Source: Planctomycetaceae bacterium UBA4655
Lineage (GTDB): Bacteria > Planctomycetota > Planctomycetia > Pirellulales > UBA1268
Reading direction: 5' to 3'
Length of the DNA stretch: 8,085 bases
NCBI GenBank assembly: GCA_002405515.1
Contig: DHLZ01000201.1
Location: 1-8,085 of the forward strand
Each line of letters opens with the position of its first letter. Positions within the stretch are counted from its first letter, which is position 1. The translations under genes were made by a program, and so were the position numbers. This document shows, piece by piece, positions 1 to 6,256 of this stretch. The notes under the pieces are model-generated. The model did no database searches. It saw only the letters and a program-made list of their open reading frames with translations, and was not told the origin of the DNA.

Positions 1-75
1 ACGTGCAGATGCACGTGGTGGTTCAGCGCCGCGCCGGCGAACGCCGCCACGCGCAACCAGGTGATCGAGGCCGGG

Positions 76-2817
76 TCATTGCACCGATGCGGCCGCCTTC
101 TTCGTGAACCGGGCGTCCTGCGGGTTGCCGCGGGAAAGCACGTAGGCGAGGAGATCGAGCACCTCGGCCTCGTTCAACTGGTCGAGCAGCCCCTGCGGCA
201 TGAGCGACGTCGGGGAGGCGGTCACTTCCTCGACGTCGGCCCGCGCGAGCTCCACGAACTTCGTCGCGTCCTCCGGATCGGTGACCACGACGAGCTTCTC
301 CGGCGACTCGCCCACGATTCGGCCGGTGATCACCCTGCCGTCCGCGGTCTGCACGACGCTCGCCTTGTACTGGTCGGAGACCACCTTGCTCGGCAGCACG
401 ATCGCCTCGACGAGATCCTTCACCTGGAAGCGGCCGGCCGCCTGCGTGAGGTCGGGTCCGGTCGCGCCGCCGTCGTATCCGTAGCGGTGGCAGACCACGC
501 AGCGGGCCGCGGCGAAGGCCCGCTTGCCATGCTCGAAGTTTCTGCCGGAGGCGAGGCCCGCGGCGGCCTTCGCGAGCACGTCGTCCACCGTCCAGGCCCG
601 GCCGGGGCCCGCGGGCTTCGGCAGCGGCGGCGGCACCCAGCGCTCGAGCACGCCCTGAGCCTCGAGCGCGAGCTTCTCGTTGTCCGTGAACCGCGCCAGG
701 CTCTCGGTCTGGATGTTCGCGAGGAACTTTCGGAAACTGTTGCCCCCGACCCAGTCGCGGGTGGTCCGGAACCAGGCGTAGTAGGCCTTGATGTCGGCGG
801 GCGTCCAGGCCTCCTTCTCGGCGACGGTTCGCAACGCGTAGGCGTAGTGGATCTGGAGGAGGTCGGGCCGCTTCTCGAGCGCCGCGCGGACGTCGCCGCC
901 GTAGCGGGCGTTGCGGGAGATGATCTGCCGCAGCTCGTCCTCGTCGGACCCGAGGTTCGTCACGCCGGCAGAGGCCGACGGGGCGGCGAGGAGGCGGCAG
1001 AGCTGCGTCACGATCCCCGGGGCGCGGATGCCCACGAGCAGGCTCGCGAGCTCGCGGTCGAGGTCGAACGCGCCGGACGGGAAGAGGGGCGCGAGCCGGG
1101 CCGCGATCCCGGCCCGCGCGTCGGCCGGCGGCATGCCGAGGCGGACGATCACGAGTTCGTAGGCCCGCGTGAGGTCGATCTTCCCGGCCATGTCGAGCTG
1201 CGCGGGATCGATCGCGTCGAGCGCCGCGAGGACCGCGGGCTGGGCCGCGGGCTCGGCCTGCCGGGCGACGGCGATCGCGGCGGCGATCCGGGCCCGGGGC
1301 GCGGCGGTCGCGAGGGCCTTGTCCTGCCAGAGTTCGAGCGGCTGGTGCTCGAGCGCGATCCGCGCCGCGGACCGCAGGAACCGGTCGGGGCTCGCCAGAT
1401 GGGGCAGGGCCTGGGCTACGGCGGCGACGGGATCCGCGGCGCGACGGTGCAGGGCCTCGAGCTCACGGCGCAGGCTACGCTCGGCGACGCCCGCCACGCT
1501 CTTCGCATCGGCCGGCCCCGTGGACTCGGGGCCCGCGTAGGTCACGCGGTAGAGCTCGCTCTGGCCGCCGCGGCCGCCGACCGTGAAGTACATCGCGCCG
1601 TCGCCCCCCACGACCGCGTCCGTCAGCGGCAGCGGCGTCCGCGACACGAACTGCTCCTTCACCGCCTTGTAGGTGGAGCCCTCCGGCTCGAGGTGCAGCG
1701 CGTACATCGTGCCGAACGTCCAGTCGCAGGCGAAGAGCGCCCGTTGGTACTTGGCAGGAAACTTCGTCCCGTAGCCGAACGTCACGCCCACGGGCGACCC
1801 GGGCCCGAGTTCCATGCACGACGGCAGGCTGTCGGGGAAGCAGGCAGGCCACTTGCCCGAGCCCGACCGCCAGCCCAGGTCGCTGCCGCTCGCGGCATGG
1901 TTGACCCGCGTGGGGCGATACCACGGCAGGCCGAAATCCCACTCCATGTCGGCGTCGTAGACGAACATCTCGCCATCGGCGTTGAAGGCGAAGTCGTAAG
2001 GATTGCGGTAGCCGGCGGTCCAGATCTCCCAGGACTTCCCGTCGCGGTCGGTGCTCGCCACATAGCCGCCCGGCGCGAGGATGCCGGTGGCATGGCCGTT
2101 GGCGTCCCAGAGCCGCGTGATGATCTGGTCCTCGTCCCAGTTGGCCGGCAGCCTGCTCGTGCCATCGGCAGGGAGTTCGACCCGGCGCTGGTTCGCGCGG
2201 ATGCCCCCCATCGTCTGCGGCTCGGTCACGTTCTGCACGGCGAACGGCGTCTTCGTATGGTTGCCGCAGATCACGAAGAGCCGCGTGCCGTCGGGCGCGA
2301 GGCGGACGGCGTGGGGACCGTGCTCGCCGCCTCCCTTGAGGTCGCGCAGCTTTTCGACCGCCTCCAGCGTGCCGTCACCATCCTGGTCGGTCACGCGATA
2401 GAGGCCGCTGCCCGGTCTGCCGTTGCAGACGACGTACAGGGCGTCGAAGGCCCACAGCAGCCCCTGCGCGGCGGTGATCTTCGCGGGGATCCGCTCGACG
2501 ACGGTCGGCTTCGAGCCGTCGAGCGGCGCGGGCGTGATCCGCACGAGCCCCTTGTCGCCCTGGTCGCTGGCGATGAGCCGGCCCTGGGGATCGGTCGCCA
2601 GGCAGACCCACGAGCCGAGCTCGTCCTTGGGCACCGCGAACAGCCGCTCGATCCGGAAGCCGGGGAGCACCGCGAAGGGCGGGGAAGGATTGTCGTCGGT
2701 GGCGGCATCGCCGACGACGGGCATGCGTTCGGCCGGCTGCTCCCAGAGGTCGGCGGCGTGGGCCGCGGACGCGAGCGGCACGACCAGGCAGGCGGCGAGA
2801 ACGTGGATCCGGAACAC
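76..2817 (-). CDS. Secreted PVC-type beta-propeller dehydrogenase with C-terminal cytochrome c domain
   Basis: This is a 913-residue protein of the planctomycete/verrucomicrobial membrane-bound dehydrogenase type. A signal peptide (residues 1-21, AHA before ADLW) sends it across the cytoplasmic membrane. Residues about 47-430 form a glucose/sorbosone-dehydrogenase-like beta-propeller, with GGGEHGPHAVRLAPDG at 162-177, an acidic DQDGDG loop at 144-149, GYRNPYDFAFN at 269-279 and DADMEWDFGLPWYRPTRVNH at 288-307. Residues about 440-740 are helical and HEAT-like. The C-terminus carries one CVVCH haem site (773-777), GPDLTQAAGRF, and the PVC haem-domain ending with LMPQGLLDQL, whose Met is a likely second haem ligand. 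Family knowledge suggests periplasmic oxidation of a sugar or alcohol with electrons passed to haem; the substrate is unknown. I chose the GTG at 2817 because the signal peptide starts there and AGGAG lies 8 bases upstream. An in-frame ATG at 2865 or 2961 would add an untypical N-terminal tail. The gene diverges from the galactonate operon. Family is sure, substrate is not. Confidence 0.88.
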   Translation of the reverse strand: MFRIHVLAACLVVPLASAAHAADLWEQPAERMPVVGDAATDDNPSPPFAVLPGFRIERLFAVPKDELGSWVCLATDPQGRLIASDQGDKGLVRITPAPLDGSKPTVVERIPAKITAAQGLLWAFDALYVVCNGRPGSGLYRVTDQDGDGTLEAVEKLRDLKGGGEHGPHAVRLAPDGTRLFVICGNHTKTPFAVQNVTEPQTMGGIRANQRRVELPADGTSRLPANWDEDQIITRLWDANGHATGILAPGGYVASTDRDGKSWEIWTAGYRNPYDFAFNADGEMFVYDADMEWDFGLPWYRPTRVNHAASGSDLGWRSGSGKWPACFPDSLPSCMELGPGSPVGVTFGYGTKFPAKYQRALFACDWTFGTMYALHLEPEGSTYKAVKEQFVSRTPLPLTDAVVGGDGAMYFTVGGRGGQSELYRVTYAGPESTGPADAKSVAGVAERSLRRELEALHRRAADPVAAVAQALPHLASPDRFLRSAARIALEHQPLELWQDKALATAAPRARIAAAIAVARQAEPAAQPAVLAALDAIDPAQLDMAGKIDLTRAYELVIVRLGMPPADARAGIAARLAPLFPSGAFDLDRELASLLVGIRAPGIVTQLCRLLAAPSASAGVTNLGSDEDELRQIISRNARYGGDVRAALEKRPDLLQIHYAYALRTVAEKEAWTPADIKAYYAWFRTTRDWVGGNSFRKFLANIQTESLARFTDNEKLALEAQGVLERWVPPPLPKPAGPGRAWTVDDVLAKAAAGLASGRNFEHGKRAFAAARCVVCHRYGYDGGATGPDLTQAAGRFQVKDLVEAIVLPSKVVSDQYKASVVQTADGRVITGRIVGESPEKLVVVTDPEDATKFVELARADVEEVTASPTSLMPQGLLDQLNEAEVLDLLAYVLSRGNPQDARFTKKAAASVQ

Positions 2818-2825
2818 GGGGTGGG

Positions 2826-2830
2826 CTCCT
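2826..2830 (-). promoter_or_regulatory. Shine-Dalgarno deciding the GTG start of the cytochrome-dehydrogenase
   Basis: On the minus strand AGGAG stands 8 bases before the GTG at 2815-2817, which begins directly with the signal peptide (MFRIHVLAACLVVPLASAAHA). The longer ATG starts at 2865 and 2961 have no comparable site. This supports a 913-residue product rather than 929 or 961. Confidence 0.65.
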
Positions 2831-2929
2831 GGACAGGAGGGGCGGGGGACACGCTCGGAGTCCATCACGATATCCCCGGCGGCGGAATCACGCCACGCCG
2901 ACGCCACGCTGGCCGAACGCCCCGGCAGC

Positions 2930-3286
2930 ATGGCCAGACTGATCGTTTTCATGCGGATCACGAGGACGCGGAGGTGCGTTCGGAAGCAGACGGGCCGGTC
3001 GCGGAAGGTGGTGGGCCTGCAGCTCGGCTACGAGGCCCGCTGCGCCAAGCCCCATGCCTTCGACGTCATGCTCGGCAGCCAGCTGGGTGTGGGCGGCTAC
3101 CGGGCGCTCGCCGAGCGCGGCCTCGACGGCGTAATGGTGAGCGTGTCGGGCCAGCTCGACCTCAACTACGTGCCCTTCGAGGAGCTCGTCGACCCCAACA
3201 CGCTGGTCACGGTCGTGCGGTACGTGGAGCGCGGCAGCGACTTCCACAGTCTGGCCGGGTTCCTCGAGACGTACGTCAACGAGTAG
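2930..3286 (+). pseudogene. C-terminal remnant of a PPi-type 6-phosphofructokinase
   Basis: From about 3005 to the TAG at 3284-3286 the plus strand encodes roughly 92 residues that read like the C-terminus of a phosphofructokinase: VVGLQLGYEARCAKPHAFD, then MLGSQLGVGGYRALAE, GLDGVMVSVSGQ and FLETYVNE. In PPi-using family members the GYExR motif helps bind fructose 6-phosphate. The whole N-terminal part is absent, including the GGD-type phosphate-donor loop and the TxDxD catalytic segment. Such enzymes usually have about 350-450 residues. The frame stays open upstream (possible ATG at 2930 or 2951), but those residues are Arg-rich and unlike the family, and neither ATG has a Shine-Dalgarno. 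Codon use in the conserved part is still normal and unbroken, which suggests a fairly recent truncation. It cannot be an active kinase. A translated small protein with another role is possible but unsupported. Confidence 0.72.
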
Positions 3287-3296
3287 CCGCGACCGA

Positions 3297-3306
3297 CGCA
3301 CGTGCG
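3297..3306. repeat. 10-bp perfect palindrome in the spacer upstream of dgoK
   Basis: CGCACGTGCG reads the same on both strands and lies 11 bases after the stop of the phosphofructokinase remnant and about 157 bases before dgoK. It could be half of an operator or chance in GC-rich DNA. No second copy was seen nearby. Confidence 0.25.
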
Positions 3307-3450
3307 GCGTTTCCCGTCCCGGCATGACCGCCAGACGGCGACGGCAAGGTGGCTGGCCGGTCCCGCGCGGTACGTCATCCAACCGCCCCCCGTGCGGGTC
3401 CGCAAGAAACGCCCACGGATTCAAACACTGGCCGCCCCTCAACGCTTTGG

Positions 3451-3456
3451 TATCCT
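3451..3456 (+). promoter_or_regulatory. Possible -10 box for dgoK, leaderless arrangement
   Basis: TATCCT matches four of six bases of the TATAAT consensus and ends 6 bases before the A of the dgoK ATG at 3463. Transcription would then begin at or next to the start codon. This would fit the lack of any Shine-Dalgarno before dgoK. A -35 box at the expected spacing (about 3428-3433, CTGGCC) is poor. The rest of the 3287-3462 spacer shows no other convincing promoter. Confidence 0.3.
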
Positions 3457-3462
3457 TCGCCC

Positions 3463-4461
3463 ATGACCGCGGTGCTACGACCTGCCGTGATCGGCCTCGA
3501 CTGGGGCACGTCGTCGCTCCGCGGCTATCTCTTGGCCGCTGACGGGGGCGTCATCGACTCGATCGCCAAGCCGTGGGGCATCCAGCACCTGCCGGCGGGC
3601 GGGTTTGCCGGGGCGCTTCACGAGGTCGTGGCGGCCTGGCATGGCCGCGATCAGGGGGTGACGTCACTCCCTGTGGTTGCCGCGGGCATGGTGGGCAGCC
3701 GCCAGGGCTGGCGGGAGGTGCCGTACGTCGACTGCCCCGCAGATGCGGCAGCGATTGCTCGTGGGCTGCTCGCCTTCGATTCGGAGACGGGGCGAATCCA
3801 TCTCGTGCCGGGCGTGATCCGGCGCGGGCCGCTCCCAAACGTGCTACGTGGCGAGGAAACGCAGATCGTGGGCGCACTCGCCCGGGAACCGGCCCTCGCC
3901 ACCGAGTCGCTCGTCGTGCTGCCGGGAACACACTCCAAGTGGGTGCGGGTGCGTGGCGGACGGATCACCAGCTTTGACACATTCATGACCGGCGAACTTT
4001 TCGCCCTGCTCCGGCACCACTCGCTGCTCGGCAAGCCGGCACGGGAGGCCGGAGCCGACACGATCAGCGCCGCCGCGACGGCAGCCGCGTTTGCCCGGGG
4101 GCTCTCCGTCGCCCGTGAGAGCGGCCCTGAAGGCGTGTCGGGGCGGCTCTTCACGACCCGCAGCCTCTATCTCACGGGCGAACTGCCGCCGGCCGCCGCG
4201 CTCGACTACCTCTCCGGACTGCTCGTGGGAGAAGAGATCCGGAGCGCGATCGCGACGCACCGCGGGCAGCCGCTGCCGGCGATCGTGCTGATCGGCGACG
4301 ACGCGCTCTGCGGACGCTACTCGGAGGCGGTCGCGGCTTTCGGCGTGCCCCAGGCCCGTGTGCTCGGCGACAGTGCGGCTGCGGGCCTCTGGCAGGTTGC
4401 CAGGGCGGCGGGGCTGGTGTCTGTTGCTGGCGATTCGCCCCGGAGAGCCGCGCATGGCTGA
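3463..4461 (+). CDS. dgoK: 2-dehydro-3-deoxygalactonokinase (DgoK)
   Basis: A cytoplasmic sugar-acid kinase that phosphorylates 2-dehydro-3-deoxy-D-galactonate with ATP to the 6-phosphate, the third step in using D-galactonate. The product is 332 residues, slightly longer than the roughly 290 of E. coli DgoK. Family motifs in order are: the phosphate-binding GLDWGTSSLRG (11-21), AAGMVGSRQGWREVPY (73-88), NVLRGEETQ (126-134), LPGTHSKWV (153-161), FMTGELFALL (174-183), LLVGEEIRSA (253-262) and LIGDDALCGRY (276-286). The chosen ATG begins right before the nucleotide-binding motif. The reading frame extends upstream to 3349, but those 38 residues are low-complexity and unlike the family. No Shine-Dalgarno precedes the ATG. 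It is the first gene of the operon and overlaps dgoA by 8 bases. Confidence 0.93.
   Translation: MTAVLRPAVIGLDWGTSSLRGYLLAADGGVIDSIAKPWGIQHLPAGGFAGALHEVVAAWHGRDQGVTSLPVVAAGMVGSRQGWREVPYVDCPADAAAIARGLLAFDSETGRIHLVPGVIRRGPLPNVLRGEETQIVGALAREPALATESLVVLPGTHSKWVRVRGGRITSFDTFMTGELFALLRHHSLLGKPAREAGADTISAAATAAAFARGLSVARESGPEGVSGRLFTTRSLYLTGELPPAAALDYLSGLLVGEEIRSAIATHRGQPLPAIVLIGDDALCGRYSEAVAAFGVPQARVLGDSAAAGLWQVARAAGLVSVAGDSPRRAAHG
4442..4446 (+). promoter_or_regulatory. Shine-Dalgarno of dgoA inside dgoK
   Basis: GGAGA lies 7 bases before the ATG at 4454, within the last codons of dgoK. Together with the 8-base overlap it implies translational coupling and supports this dgoA start over the in-frame ATG at 4358. 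Confidence 0.6.
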
Positions 4462-5095
4462 CCAGCGTGCCGCTGATCCCCACTTCACGACGCTGCCCTT
4501 GATCGCGATCCTCCGTGGCGTCGTGCCCGACGAGGCCGTCGCCATCGGTCAGGCTCTCATCGATGCGGGCTTCCGGGTGATCGAGGTGCCGCTCAATTCA
4601 CCGCAGCCGCTCGAGAGCATTCGCCGGCTCGCTGCCGCATTCGGTGATCGAGCCCGAATCGGCGCGGGCACCGTGCTCACCACGCAGCAGGTGCACTCCG
4701 TGGCCGCTGCTGGCGGCACGCTCATCGTGTCGCCGAACGCGAACTCCGACGTGATCCGGACCACGAAGGCCGCCGGGCTCTGGAGCGCACCGGGCGTGGC
4801 CACGCCCACCGAGGGCTTTGCGGCGCTCGATGCCGGCGCCGACATGCTCAAGCTCTTTCCCGCCGAGCAGATCGGCCCTGCCGTGGCGAAGGCGTGGCGG
4901 GCCGTGTTTCCGCGGGACGTGCCGCTCGTGCCCGTGGGGGGCGTTTCACCGGAGAACATGGCGGCGTTCGTCGCCGCCGGTGCGAACGGCTTCGGGCTCG
5001 GCGCAGCGCTTTACAAGCCCGGAGTGAGCCCGGCCGACGTCCGCCGGGCCGGCGACGCATTCGTCGCCGCCTATCGCGGCTGCCGGCCAACCTGA
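4454..5095 (+). CDS. dgoA: 2-dehydro-3-deoxy-6-phosphogalactonate aldolase (DgoA)
   Basis: A class I (Schiff-base) aldolase of the KDPG/KDPGal family, 213 residues, the usual length. It splits 2-dehydro-3-deoxy-6-phospho-D-galactonate into pyruvate and D-glyceraldehyde 3-phosphate. LPLIAILRG (14-22) matches the E. coli DgoA opening. The probable catalytic Glu is Glu44 in IEVPLNSP and the Schiff-base Lys is Lys133 in MLKLFPAEQ. IGAGTVL (69-75) and VGGVSPENM (161-169) are the expected phosphate/barrel motifs, and GLGAALYKPG (181-190) closes the barrel. The PLNSP segment favours KDPGal over a KDPG-specific Eda, and the neighbours agree, though some activity on KDPG cannot be excluded. The start overlaps the end of dgoK by 8 bases. 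The stop codon overlaps the Shine-Dalgarno of dgoD. Confidence 0.94.
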   Translation: MADQRAADPHFTTLPLIAILRGVVPDEAVAIGQALIDAGFRVIEVPLNSPQPLESIRRLAAAFGDRARIGAGTVLTTQQVHSVAAAGGTLIVSPNANSDVIRTTKAAGLWSAPGVATPTEGFAALDAGADMLKLFPAEQIGPAVAKAWRAVFPRDVPLVPVGGVSPENMAAFVAAGANGFGLGAALYKPGVSPADVRRAGDAFVAAYRGCRPT

Positions 5096-5099
5096 GGAG
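5095..5099 (+). promoter_or_regulatory. Shine-Dalgarno of dgoD overlapping the dgoA stop
   Basis: AGGAG begins on the last base of the dgoA TGA and stands 8 bases before the dgoD ATG at 5108. It is the strongest ribosome-binding site in the operon and would let ribosomes finishing dgoA restart on dgoD. Confidence 0.7.
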
Positions 5100-5107
5100 T
5101 CTCGGCC

Positions 5108-6256
5108 ATGAAGATCACAAAGCTCACGACCTATATCGTGCCTCCGCGGTGGTGCTTTTTGCAGGTAGAGACCGACGCGGGCATCGTCGGCTGGGGCGAG
5201 CCGGTGGTCGAAGGCCGGGCCCAGACCGTGGCCGCGGCGGTGGATGAGCTGGCCGACTATCTGATCGGCAAGGATCCGCGCCAGATCGAGGATCACTGGA
5301 CCGTCCTCTACCGCGGCGGCTTCTACCGCGGCGGCGCGATCCACATGAGCGCGCTGGCGGGCATCGACCAGGCCCTGTGGGACATCAAGGGCAAGGCGCT
5401 CGGCGTGCCGGTGTATGAACTGCTCGGCGGCAAGGTTCGCGATCGGATTCGCGTCTACTCCTGGGTGGGCGGCGATCGCCCCGGGGAGACGGCGGCCCAG
5501 GCGCAGGAGCGGGCCGCCCGCGGATTCACGGCGATCAAGATGAACGCCTCTGAAGAGCTGCAGTTCATCGACACCCACGACAAGGTCGATCAGGTGCTCG
5601 CCAACGTGGCGGCGATCCGCGAGGCGCTCGGGCCCCACTTCGGGATCGGCGTCGATTTCCACGGCCGCGTGCACAAGCCGATGGCGAAGGTGCTCGTAAA
5701 AGTGCTCGAGCCCTATCGGCTCATGTTCATCGAGGAGCCGGTGTTGAGCGAGCATGCAGAGGCCCTCGCCGAGATCGCCCCGCTCACGAGCGCCCCGATC
5801 GCCCTCGGCGAGCGGCTCTGCTCGCGGTGGGATTTCAAGAAGATTCTCGAGGCCGGCCACGTCGACATTCTGCAGCCCGACCCGTCACATGCCGGCGGCA
5901 TCACGGAAACCAAGAAGATCGCCTCGATGGCCGAGGCCTATGACGTGGCGATCGCCCTCCACTGCCCGCTCGGCCCCATCGCGCTGGCCGTGAACCTGCA
6001 GCTCGACGCCAACTGCTACAACGCCTTCATCCAGGAGCAGAGCCTCGGCATCCATTACAACCAGGGCAACGACCTCCTCGACTACGTCAAGAATCCCGAG
6101 GTCTTCGACTACGCTGACGGCTACGTGAAGATTCCAAGCGGCCCGGGCCTCGGCATCGACGTCAACGAGGAGTACGTCAAGGAACGGGCTGCCGTGGGCC
6201 ACCGCTGGCGAAACCCGATCTGGCGGCATGCAGACGGGAGCTTCGCCGAGTGGTAA
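5108..6256 (+). CDS. dgoD: D-galactonate dehydratase (DgoD)
   Basis: An enolase-superfamily, Mg-dependent dehydratase that converts D-galactonate to 2-dehydro-3-deoxy-D-galactonate in the cytoplasm. It is 382 residues, the same length as E. coli DgoD, and very similar throughout, from MKITKLTTYIVPPRW at the start to WRNPIWRH and AEW at the end. The metal ligands fall at the same numbers as in the E. coli protein: Asp183 (GVDFHGRV), Glu209 (FIEEPVL) and Glu235 (ALGERL). The catalytic His185 and His285 (ALHCPLGPIAL) and Asp258 (LQPDPSHAGG) are also present. YSWVGGDRP (118-125) and IHYNQG (315-320) are further DgoD-type stretches. These features separate it from the related mandelate racemase and gluconate/mannonate dehydratases. 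It follows dgoA by 12 bases and overlaps dgoT by 7. Confidence 0.96.
   Translation: MKITKLTTYIVPPRWCFLQVETDAGIVGWGEPVVEGRAQTVAAAVDELADYLIGKDPRQIEDHWTVLYRGGFYRGGAIHMSALAGIDQALWDIKGKALGVPVYELLGGKVRDRIRVYSWVGGDRPGETAAQAQERAARGFTAIKMNASEELQFIDTHDKVDQVLANVAAIREALGPHFGIGVDFHGRVHKPMAKVLVKVLEPYRLMFIEEPVLSEHAEALAEIAPLTSAPIALGERLCSRWDFKKILEAGHVDILQPDPSHAGGITETKKIASMAEAYDVAIALHCPLGPIALAVNLQLDANCYNAFIQEQSLGIHYNQGNDLLDYVKNPEVFDYADGYVKIPSGPGLGIDVNEEYVKERAAVGHRWRNPIWRHADGSFAEW
6236..6240 (+). promoter_or_regulatory. Shine-Dalgarno supporting the GTG start of dgoT
   Basis: GGGAG lies 9 bases before the GTG at 6250, inside the final codons of dgoD. It supports the GTG that overlaps the dgoD TAA as the real dgoT start. 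There is no ATG between it and the first membrane segment. Confidence 0.5.

Noticed and set aside
1..79. A possible next minus-strand gene starting at ATG 77-79 (ATGA overlap with the dehydrogenase stop) or at GTG 48-50
   Set aside because: The ATG frame stops after 18 codons. The other frame is open to the edge (ending NHHVHLH) but has no Shine-Dalgarno and is too short to recognise.
2788..2817. Lipoprotein signal (LAAC at residues 7-10 of the dehydrogenase)
   Set aside because: The hydrophobic stretch continues well beyond the Cys and too few residues precede it for a lipobox. The AHA site at 19-21 gives a better ordinary signal-peptidase cleavage.
61..3327. A very long plus-strand open frame (1088 codons) opposite the dehydrogenase gene
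   Set aside because: It is antisense to a clearly recognised gene, rich in Arg, Gly, Pro and His with no family motifs, and arises because high-GC third positions suppress stop codons on the other strand. It also runs past the pfk fragment in the wrong frame.
3349..3462. Upstream extension of dgoK by 38 codons
   Set aside because: The extra residues are Pro/Arg-rich, unlike any DgoK N-terminus, while the ATG at 3463 sits just before the nucleotide-binding motif.
4946..5860. Minus-strand open frame of 304 codons across dgoA and dgoD
   Set aside because: It is a complementary-strand shadow of two securely identified genes and shows no family sequence.
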